From Rhizophlyctis rosea (Eukaryota; Chytridiomycota; Chytridiomycetes; Rhizophlyctidales; Rhizophlyctidaceae): a stretch of 29,122 nucleotides of DNA. The stretch spans positions 1 to 29,122 of the forward strand of contig JADGJC010000423.1 in NCBI GenBank assembly GCA_027596075.1, written 5' to 3'. The notes beneath the pieces were generated by a model that saw only the letters and a list, made by a program, of their open reading frames with translations, was not told where the DNA came from and searched no databases. Numbering within the stretch: position 1 is the first letter of the stretch; every line of letters starts with the position of its first letter. The translations under genes and the position numbers were made by a program. Positions 21,019-29,122 of the stretch are shown piece by piece.

Positions 21019-22024
21019 GTGCTCAGTCAGGAGGCAGATGCTGGGCTGTTCCTCAAGTCAGTCACCACCTTTGCGGAGAAGCCGAATGAGAGGGTGCAGG
21101 AGTACACGGATAGGTGGAACGGGAAGGTAAACATCTTCAGAAACATCAACAACTTTGCGGAGGACAAAGACAAGGCGCCGGTGACGGATAGCCAGCTCGC
21201 AGACACGTACATCTATGGTCTTGAGTACAATGCCATCCTTGTTGCAAAGTTGAAGAAGTTGAAAATTATCTTGACGGCGGGAGGGAACTTGGCGGGCTTT
21301 GTCAAAGCGGTGTCTGAAGAAGTCCAGCCAATCGAGATCAGCACCCACAAGTAGAACAGACTGCGTGCTTCGAGCGAGACGGTTAAGCATCCCATCTTGG
21401 CGTACAAATCGGAGATTTACCATGAGGAGAACCGGGTTTCCAGACCAGAACAGGAGCAGTTAGATCTTGAGTGGGAGCCTACTGGACAGGAAAGGAAAAG
21501 AATAGAGAGGGAGAGACGAAGTCAGGTTTGCTCAGCTGGTATCGGTGGTGGGACTTATGCTGAAGCTCCGGCTCAGCAAGGAGGAAGGAGGTCTCAAACT
21601 CAGGGTCCCGCCCAGACCAGTCCTCAGAGCCAAATTACGAACAATGGGAATTGGCAGGCGGGTGTTGGACAACAGGGTTCTGGTGGTAGAAGACCCAACC
21701 CCGGCGGGCGTCAGTGTTACCGTTGGGGTTCCGCCGAGCATCTTGCTAAGGGTTGCCCAGACAAAAAGAAGCTTGTCTGCTTCAAGTGCAATGAGGAATG
21801 GCACTGTGCGAATCAGTGCCCGCACGGTGAGGAGAGAGAGTCTATTGTATGCAAGGGATTCTTGATGTCCTCGCATGCTGCAAAAAGGATGGGGATACCA
21901 CAAGGAGCATGAGGAGACGTATCTCATCACGGCCTTGTCGGAGGGTTACTCCCTTGTTGACGAGGACGGGCGGCCGTTGGTTGAGGGAAGCGGGATGGAT
22001 TTCGGTCTGGCGATGGGCAAGTAA
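21019..22024 (+). mobile_element. Truncated retrotransposon gag with CCHC zinc knuckle, in-frame stop and frame shift
   Basis: Gag proteins package retrotransposon RNA. Frame 1 from 21019 reads gag-like capsid text (FLKSVTTFAEKPNERVQEYT, later DTYIYGL). It reaches an in-frame TAG at 21352-21354 and continues open in the same frame to a TGA at 21910-21912. A Gln/Gly/Pro-rich linker precedes two zinc-knuckle positions. The first (21715-21756) has Trp in place of the second Cys (CYRW...H...C); the second (21778-21819) is a complete CX2CX4HX4C. Near 21880-21900 frame 2 takes over with HKEHEETYLITALSEGYSLV and runs to TAA 22022-22024, suggesting a shift near the gag end. No protease, reverse transcriptase or integrase follows, and no LTR is evident. 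The 5' end is missing where the RIBC2 fragment begins. It is Ty3- or Copia-like; which is unclear. Confidence 0.8.
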
Positions 22025-22351
22025 GGGGCGAGTGCACCGAAGAACCAAACCCACGCGCCCGAAACAAATATGGAGTGATGGAAGTTGCCGGAAGTACAGG
22101 GGAGGTTGGGTATGAAGATGGGTTTCGGGAGTGCACAATGGTGAGCATTGATGGCGGAAAAGAGGAGAAAGGAGGCGGTTCCTAGTGAGAGGCCTGATGC
22201 TCCTGCTTTACGGAAACGATCGGTGGACTGAGGCACCGAAAAGTGGAAGCCTCAAGTTCGGGTACCGTATGCCATTGCAGAAATAGGAGACCGCCTACGG
22301 CAATTCCGATGGTCCAGATACCGGTTAAGAAGCGGGCGCAGTACTTACGAC
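21946..22351 (-). CDS. Possible spliced membrane-protein fragment, unidentified
   Basis: Two minus-strand segments join in frame. The first, 22351-22266, begins after a TACTGCAG acceptor-like site and reads RKYCARFLTGIWTIGIAVGG then LLFLQWHT. A 38-nt gap (22265-22228, GTACCC...CTCAG) follows. The second, 22227-21946, reads STDRFRKAGASGLSLGTASF then LLFSAINAHH, and later VSGAWVWFFGALAPYL, to a stop. Three hydrophobic stretches could be membrane helices. A 38-nt intron would be unusually short, no start exon is evident, and the 3' end overlaps the gag frame on the other strand. I do not recognise the family. It may be another captured gene piece. Confidence 0.3.
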
Positions 22352-22692
22352 CTGCAGTACCACCTCCGGTGAAGGTTCAAGGGTTCAGAAGGCCGGCGGA
22401 CGATATCGGACCTGCTGCGGGGGGAGACCAGTTGGTTAAGTTGCCGAAAATACCTGAGGAGCATCGAAGGATGGGAAGTGTGCCAGCGCTGGTTAAAGTG
22501 AAGAGTTTGGAGATTCCGAGTGCGGGAAATTTGGGAGGCGGGAGTGGTAGTGGAACGGGATCTGAAGTTGTTGCGGGAAAGTTGGGAGGCCAGGGTGGTG
22601 ATGAAACGGGAAGTTCGAATGGGATGGTCGTACCACCATCGTACAGGTCAGAGATAAAAATGGGAATACTGTGGGCAATTCGAGGGAAGTAG
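22243..22692 (+). other. Open frame without ATG start, Gly/Ser-rich, with tandem duplication
   Basis: 150 codons open on the plus strand, while the minus strand is also open at 22377-22733. The plus reading has a Pro/Lys-rich first half and a Gly/Ser/Thr-rich second half. The first in-frame ATG is internal (before VQIPVKK). No domain is recognised. Openness on both strands is typical of biased composition, so neither frame is called as a gene. Confidence 0.3.
22522..22623 (+). repeat. Tandem duplication of a 51-bp unit
   Basis: Two adjacent 51-bp units begin GCGGGAAATTTGGGAGGC (22522) and GCGGGAAAGTTGGGAGGC (22573). The first 40 or so bases of each match well and the ends diverge. The unit length is a multiple of three, so the duplication keeps both overlapping frames open. 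Confidence 0.75.
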
Positions 22693-22734
22693 GAAGTGGA
22701 AATGGGAGTACGGGAAGTCGGGTTGGTCACCAAC

Positions 22735-23904
22735 GGTGGTTCGGAACTGTTCGGGAAGTCAGAGTGTTGATGGATGTTTGGTCAATGAGCTCCTTCGCCA
22801 AAATCGTAGCCTGAATTCAGTGAAGGTCAAAAAAATCTTCGACCGAAGTTATCATACAGAGGGCATCCAAGTGGTGCTCCTGGCCAAACCTCTTTTTGCC
22901 AACAACGTCTGGTGAATGTTCGGATATACAGTACCAAAGAAGTGATTGGGATCGGCACAAGCTAGAGCCTCCAGTGAATTGCTGAGTATATTTGAATCTC
23001 ACGTCCACATCAACCCGACAATTCCTCCAAACATCAGTCAAGGAAGTCCAATGCGGAGACCCAATCAACAGCCTCTGGCGGTCTCAAGGACCGATCATTT
23101 TTTGTTCAAGGTTCGTGTCAGTTCTCGACAAACACAATACCTCCGTTGAAGTCATCATCCGTGTGATTGATATGTATGCAGTGATGGGTTAAGATGGCGA
23201 AAGAATAACTTCCATTGAAGAATGGGAACGGACAAAAGAAAGATGGATGGGTATAATTGGATGCCCACACATGTGCAGTCTATTCTGTCGAGTGGGCACA
23301 TCTTTAAAAATGGTTGATATCAGAGATATGATTACACCATGCTATCGATGACACAGTGGATGACCACCAAAACGATTGAAGACGTTAACAATCCAACGAG
23401 TACATGAAGAAAAAGGGTTGGTCGTGGAGATATTACGGTCTATGGTCATCAGTGCGTTAAGATACTCCAACATCTGGATGATCAAAAGTAAGATTGAAGC
23501 TCTTCAAGGCTGGAGTACGCAGTCGAGAGAGCGCATATGGCAATGTGTATCATGACCAATTGATATCAGAGGGGTCGGAAAACATGCAATACACCCGAAG
23601 TAAAATCATGATAGACTCCCCGAATGATGCGAGCATGAGAAAACGGAAACACCTCCTTTGATAGTGTCAACGATGATGGTTCCCATGACGAACACCAATA
23701 TTTGTGGTTGAGTTGGTTGTGTGGGAGTCGATTAGCCCCGTCCCCACTTCACCGGCGGATGTCTTTTGAAGCACCGAACTGGAACAGCCAGACGAACAAA
23801 AGGGAAATGGTTCGCAAGACCTGATCATAGACGCAGTGGTATGTGATCCATTGCCTCGAACTCATGTCAAAGCAAAAGCCGTTACAGTAAAAACAAGTGG
23901 TGAA
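22735..23904. other. Gene-free stretch
   Basis: About 1.2 kb with only very short open frames and no recognised repeat or RNA gene. Confidence 0.5.
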
Positions 23905-24686
23905 CTATAATTGTTTCTATTATTTTCTGTTTACATGAAGGTCCGATAACATCACGTGCAGTTGATGCACCTTGTAACGCTCTGATTGTTACTTGCTGAA
24001 TATACGCCTGCGACGTCGAATAATCAATATCGACATGACCAGCACGAACAATGTGAAGAACACAAACTCACCAATCATTCTCGGCGCTCTTGCCTTACAG
24101 AACCTAAGCCGGAGGACGGTCGTGGAAAGGCGGCTGGTTGCAGCGGCTTCAACTTTCACCCTTCTAACAACTCTCGACCCTCCAGAGATATGGAGGACTC
24201 AGGTGAGTGTCAGTCCGACCCACAAAAAGGGGCCAATGAGGCTATAAGAGCTTCCCTAGGCTTCAAAGCCTCGAGTCGCAAGGGATCGCTGCGCCAACCC
24301 CCTAACCCGTACCGTCCTTGCTGCACCGGCGGGAATGGTTACGACCTACCTGCTTTGCGCGTCTGGGTGAAGGAGTGGGAAAGGTAGGTGAGAATCGAGA
24401 AGCGGTGAACGGAATGGACGAAGAGAAGGGAAGTGCGCGGAACCGATAAGGGGAAGAGTGTGAGTGTTGTGCGGGCGCTGTTGTTGGGGTTGGGAGTGGG
24501 CGAGCTTCGTAGAATGTTGTAGGTGGTCGAACCGCTTTGTGGTTATGCTGAATGGCGCTGGATGGTATGTGGTTGATTTATGGGCAGCGAAGTTAGGTGG
24601 TTCGTTGCGCGACGACGACTGGTGATGATACCGGATGGTGGATGGTGCAGGTGTAGGGTGTATGTCGATGAAAGAAGGGATAGGGT

Positions 24687-24711
24687 GGATGGATGGATGG
24701 ATGGATGGATG
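24687..24711. repeat. GGAT microsatellite
   Basis: Six uninterrupted GGAT units plus a partial one, in the same relative position as the longer interrupted tract of copy B. Confidence 0.9.
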
Positions 24712-24803
24712 CCGGGTGGTGGAAAGTGGGACATGGTTGGGGAAGAGGGAAATCGGAAGACTTCGACCCTGGCACGGAAGTCCTTCCGACCATCCTTACG
24801 TAA

Positions 24804-24876
24804 TGGTGGCTTGAGTGGCGTAAGCCATCTGTGGCACAATGTGTACTGTGTGTACCTCTCTGGTTACAAGCCACCG
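24804..24876. repeat. Terminal inverted repeat/hairpin of copy C
   Basis: GGTGGCTTG (24805-24813) and CAAGCCACC (24867-24875) pair perfectly, with a possible T-G pair outside. A smaller nested pair, TGGCTT/AAGCCA, lies at 24808-24827. The loop differs in length and sequence from copy B, while the stem is kept. Confidence 0.65.
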
Positions 24877-26134
24877 CGTTCGCACGGCGGCGCACTGGTT
24901 CGTTTTCATATCAACCTATCACGTAGCAGTCAGCTGTCAGTGCACAATGTACACGCCCGACCTCCGGTCATGAAATTGTGCGAATGTCTTCATGCTTCTT
25001 CTTGTTGGGCATCTCGTCATACTGGCAATCTTTGCGTTCTCATATTTGTCTTTGAAAGACGGGCGGGATGAGGGCCAGTCTTGAACTTCTTGGATTACCA
25101 GGAAACATATGGACGAGCTCCAACGTCCGCAACCCCTGCCATGATCATCATGAAATGGACAAGTGAGCCCATGGGGCAACAGAACGGAATGTTTCGCCAC
25201 ATATTCTCGGAGAGTAATCTGCCCCACGAGGTCGGTCTGAAAGCTCTTGACTCGAAAAGACTGCAACTTCCCGTTTATAAGGGTCAGCTTGAGCGATTGA
25301 TTGATACAATGCAACTAGTAATGGCCGTCCTTCATACACTTCAAGCCTGGTTGGTGTAAGTGCAGGTTCGGCCTTGCTCCCAAAATGCAAAAAAGGAGCA
25401 CAAGATCCACTGTAATGCACTGGATGTTGAGCATGCAAATCCGGAAGCACCTGTAATACATGCAGTCCAGCTTCCGCGCTTCTCATGCCAAGATTACACC
25501 ACATCACCACAACTTAGACAAGCACTTGAACGATCAATGGGATCGAGTACGGCAAGGCGGTACGCTCGAAGCAAAACGGTGCATCATTGCATGGAGCCGA
25601 ATCATGCGTGGCAACAATGGGTACTTGTTGCGGCCTCAATTTCCTTTTTGATGCTCAGGTTGAACCGGTGGGTGGTCCGTCAAGAAGGCGTATGCTATCA
25701 GGCGTCCAAAGTGCAAGTGATGTATACGGCAGCGACATCTTGAAACCCTTTGACAGGCGGCATATTTACTTCACCCAGCTGGAAAGTCGATGATCCATAT
25801 GGCTGACTCTCGCAAATCTTCAGAGGGAAGAGGAGAATGAGTCGCACATTCACTTCCTTGGAAATGCATGGATCGCCAGAATGTCAGAAATGTATTAGAT
25901 GTCTAACTACATCCATTCCAAAGGAAACCTTCTCCCACAAAACGTTTTGAGCGTCATATCGATAAGAACAAGTCGAAACCAGCACCGAAACCTCACCGTT
26001 GCAACCGAGGCTGGCCGGCTTCGACTTGTTCTTGGCAGTTGTACTACCACCGTTTGTTACCATACAACCATTGCGCAGATGAGTCCAAAATTAGAGACGA
26101 TTTAGGAACGAAACACAGAAAGTACCGATATGAG
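24877..26134. other. Gene-poor stretch
   Basis: About 1.3 kb. Open frames of 92-127 codons occur on both strands (25081-25359 and 25360-25743 plus; 25148-25510 minus), overlapping one another and without a recognised domain. They could be an eroded transposon gene. Confidence 0.35.
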
Positions 26135-26390
26135 GCTGAAACCAACCTACACCCCAGAGATTAGGGATCAGCGAATGTCAATGCGGCATCACAGAAGCGG
26201 CGTGATGGGAGGGTTTTCAAGTCTCACAAGTTTTTGAAGGCTTCGATTGCCAGGGACCCTTGAATAGCCTACCTTCCAAGCTCGTATCGACCTTTACTTC
26301 AATTGTCGGGAGAGATTACGACCTCCCTGGCGATTTTGTGCACTTCGGAGGCAGAGTACGTGTCAGCGACGGTTCGGAACCGGCGCACTA
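26135..26390 (-). repeat. Dispersed repeat family, copy D (eroded partial copy)
   Basis: A weak but ordered match to the middle of copies A-C. CCCCAGAGATTAGGGATCAG corresponds to the CCTCCAGAGATATGGAGGAC block. TTGTCGGGAGAGATTACGAC then CTCCCTGG corresponds to CCGGCGGGAATGGTTACGAC then CTACCTGC. CGGAACCGG (26377-26385) corresponds to GGAACCGATA. Both ends are missing or too diverged to see. Confidence 0.5.
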
Positions 26391-27561
26391 TCATCCCGCC
26401 TTTATGCCAATTTGTTAGTTCGAACACGACAAGTAGTCCGCAAGCTAATTGCACATGTTAGATTGGGTTTGCGGAAACCGGTGGTTGACAGCGAATGGAA
26501 GCTGGTTGATGGTGGAAGAGTTGATAAATCGGTCAGGTGGGACGGAGGGAGCGCTTCTTGGGGACGGAGAATTCCAGATGAGTAGGATGAATCTGGCAGT
26601 CGTGTCCCTGTTTTCGATCACAAAGAGCATAATGAAAGGAATGCCTTACTGTTCATGAGATTCACCGTAAATAGTCTCAACTCCTACCGCGCGAGGCAGG
26701 CCGAACGATTTGTGGTCAATCCACCATCTCAATAACCTCACGGTTCCCCATGCTTGAAGTCAACTTGAATCTCAATAGCATTCCGTTGCATATCATGTCC
26801 CTTCAGTTGCTTTTTCACTTGCATGAATATTATGGTGGTGTAGATGCGATATTCTGCGGCTTTCCATTGGTTTCTCTCATGCTTCTTCACCTATCGGAAG
26901 TTGGATCATCATCCTCCGCCTCCGGCCCATCAAACCGGTACAGCAAGAGCAACCTCACATCTAAAAGCTGGCATATCGGCAACCTGACATCTGCCTGGCA
27001 GTGGAACGATGTCACCAAACATCTCGAAGAGGCGAGTCGTTCAACCACTTATCGTATGTGTGGAGCTCCTAACTGGGCAGAATATTATTCTACCTACATG
27101 TGGGCGATTTCTCGCATTAACGTCGTTCCTTTCTTTTCCACCGTCTTTTGACTCTGGCTATACAAGTTGAATGCATGGCGGGTAGAAATGAAGCTTTCGA
27201 ATTGCCTCAAAACCGATGCACATCGCAAGCGCATGGTATTCTGATCAGCAGGCGATTAGTCGAGGGTTACTGTCGCATGCTTTGTTTTTCCATAACCATT
27301 CATACTAGTTTTGCAGTTGACAAATGACGGCATGAGGTCCCGGTCTGCAAGCTGGTGGGACAGAACCTTGGAAGGGGTTACCTTGCCTATGTTTTCTCCC
27401 CCGCATCACTTTCACTTTAGTTGATGAAAAGTCACGGTTGATGCAACGACTACTTCCGCTCCAGCGTTAAAGGGATCGACGGTAGCGCGACCTCAGGTCT
27501 GGGAAGACTGCAAATTATGAGGAAATAGAGACTATGAGCATCTTATCATCAAATGCTATGG
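26391..27561. other. Gene-free stretch
   Basis: About 1.2 kb. A 133-codon plus-strand frame at 26750-27151 has no recognisable features. Nothing else is supported. Confidence 0.4.
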
Positions 27562-27747
27562 TTACATTGAGATCGGCGCAGCTGGCGTAGATCGCTTCAT
27601 TTTTTGCTCAAGACATCGTTCATTGCATTGTATCCAGACCGCGGTCTCATTGATAAAAATGAACCGCTCCACGTCCTCAGCGTCGACAAAGTTGGTCCTT
27701 GTCCCAGCATCTGCACCATGGTCTCCAACCTTCCTTTTTCGATGCAC
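27562..27747 (-). pseudogene. Relic of a Tc1/mariner-type (DDE_3) transposase
   Basis: The minus-strand text DAEDVERFIFINETAVWIQC resembles the segment around the second catalytic Asp of Tc1/IS630-type transposases (typically ..LVFIDETAV..). Here Asn replaces the Asp, and the following basic KMKRSTPAAPI stretch fits the usual Arg/Lys-rich continuation. Only about 60 codons are open; neither the N-terminal DNA-binding region nor the first and last acidic residues are visible. It is an inactive remnant if correctly identified. Confidence 0.4.
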
Positions 27748-29122
27748 ATGTTGTCAAGACATGGGGCATACGCCCTCCAGCTGCATCTCAAGTGAAAACC
27801 CCTACCCCCTGAGGGGCCGTTGGCCCCATTGTCATGTCACCCCATTGCCCCTAGTATGGACATCACTCGCGTTAATCTGCCAGGTCCAGGAATCTTTTTG
27901 TTGCATACTGACTCATACTTTGTGACGTGAGTCGCCAAATTGAAAATGGCCCCTGACAGGCCGAATCAGCGACTCTTTTAGTGACAACCAGGACAGAATG
28001 GTATTCAACGGCACCAAAAATAACTGAGACATGATTGAAGATAGGAAGAATCGGGCGACGGGGACGTCGAACGGAGCATGAGCTGCTTCAATCTCTTGGA
28101 CGGATGCACAAGATCCATTAAGAAGTAGCATACATGTATTTATACTATTTATCACATAACGTATCCATCGCCTATTTCATGCATACCCACTTCCCAGCAA
28201 GGTCGATTCACTCTGGACGATATGGATATTTTCACTCAATTTGCGAAGCTGAGTACTGTAAATGGTGATGAACTTCAGCATCACATTGTATCTCGCTGCA
28301 CCAGCTGCATGTTATATAAACACGATTACCACCTTCGTCGATGTTTTTTTTTCCCATACATATGCCCATTGGCTTTCCAGTTCAGGCACACTGCAATATT
28401 GTCAGCTGTGCAGTTTAACAGTATTCCCCGACGTATTGTGTCGATGCCTGAGGTATCGTCAAGCATGAGCTCTTCTTGCCTTGAAGTGCGGCACTTTCTT
28501 TTCTCACATACTTTCCATCTGACTCAACAAGACCCGTATTGCGGCAAACATTCCCCGCACCAGAGTGGTGAATGCAGTGAAGCCCAATATTGGTCCATCG
28601 CGCATGAGGGAGTTGGTTCCTTCAAATGAACCCAACGAGCGTCGCATCGAGCAAAATGTGAACAACGTCTACGTTATCCCAGCATGAAGAACGTGCTGGC
28701 ATACACGCGCAAACTCTGCCTATCGAAGCGGCAAGGCTTGCAATCCATTTTGACCCTGCTCCCTTTCAAATGTTCGACTTTCTTGCAACGGAAGGCGATG
28801 TGTGCTGCATTGGACTCATAACATGCTGGCGATTGTACGTCATCAGACTGGAGAATTGCATGTGCTCATGCCTTCTTCATGAAGCACATTTCCAGCAGGA
28901 ACACGTAATGCACAGCGAACAGCATTGTTATACATGATTGATTGGGCGGAGCTTCACACTGTGAGGGTTATACTGGTAAAAGCTATCAGTATCAGTTCTG
29001 GATATTTTGCTCCACCTTTATGTGTAGTGCATACCAACCTTTAGCGACAACCAAACTCATGGAGCGACGGGGCACCTTGGAGCAATCAATTCACAATGAT
29101 GCTGGGGAATGAGAGTTGTACG
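27748..29122. other. Gene-free end of window
   Basis: No gene is supported. A 135-codon plus-strand frame at 28222-28629 has no recognised motif. A perfect short inverted repeat GGGGCC-GTT-GGCCCC lies at 27813-27827. Confidence 0.4.

Larger units (their letters stand above)
23905..24876 (-). repeat. Dispersed repeat family, copy C (near complete, about 970 bp)
   Basis: Blocks in order on the plus strand: AACTATAATTGTTTCTATTA (about 23905), GAAGGTCCGA then GTGCAGTTGATGCACCTTG, ACTCACC (24066-24072), CCTAAGCCGG (24103-24112), CCCTTCTAACAACTC, GACCCTCCAGAGATATGGAG, CACCGGCGGGAA, ACCTACCTGC (24344-24353), GCGTCTGGGTGA and GGAACCGATA (24439-24448). The GGAT tract, TTACGTAA (24796-24803) and the terminal inverted repeat complete it. 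Middle blocks are closer to copy A; the ends match copy B. No protein is encoded. Confidence 0.75.

Noticed and set aside
24543..24895. Minus-strand frames of about 100 codons in copy C
   Set aside because: Same cause as in copy B: complement of the GGAT microsatellite and TC-rich sequence.
27813..27827. Perfect GGGGCC-GTT-GGCCCC inverted repeat
   Set aside because: Arms of 6 bp with a 3-nt loop occur by chance at this scale, and it does not sit at a gene end.

Overview
The window is eukaryotic. Its clearest gene has nine exons separated by short introns (77-262 nt), each with GT donors and AG acceptors. That gene encodes a RIB43A/RIBC2-type protein, a component of flagellar and ciliary doublet microtubules. 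Together with a fungal-looking intron style, a ZIP-type metal transporter and abundant decayed transposon sequence, it points to a flagellated (zoosporic, chytrid-like) fungus. That placement is inference; no rRNA or other taxonomic marker is present.

Layout. Positions 1-770 hold the 3' end of a ZIP zinc/iron transporter gene on the + strand. About 5.4 kb with no recognisable gene follows (771-6200). Two weak minus-strand open frames lie at 6275-7115. The RIBC2 gene (7665-9924) is intact, and its 3' flank carries a strong 13-bp hairpin. From 10.2 kb on, the sequence is mostly repeats and relics. Three clear copies and one eroded copy of one dispersed repeat family sit at about 10.23, 14.64, 23.91 and 26.14 kb, all in the same orientation. 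Between them, 16252-17645 encodes a DEDDy 3'-5' exonuclease with a Trp/Gly-rich N-terminus and a reading-frame break between its second and third active-site motifs.

The most unusual stretch is 20.45-22.73 kb, a patchwork. It contains an inverted, intron-flanked fragment of RIBC2 exon 4, a truncated gag-like open frame with a CCHC zinc knuckle and an in-frame stop, a possible spliced membrane-protein fragment on the minus strand, and a Gly/Ser-rich segment with a 51-bp tandem duplication. The RIBC2 fragment differs from the intact gene at 29 codons, and 28 of those differences are silent. It therefore appears to descend from a second RIBC2 gene that stayed under protein-level selection, not from a recent copy of the neighbour. 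The final 3 kb carries a short Tc1/DDE-type transposase relic and otherwise nothing recognisable.

The genes do not form a pathway. ZIP (metal uptake), RIBC2 (axoneme) and the exonuclease (nucleic acid processing) are separate housekeeping-type genes set in repeat-rich DNA. I found no CRISPR array, convincing tRNA or rRNA gene, or bacterial-type operon.
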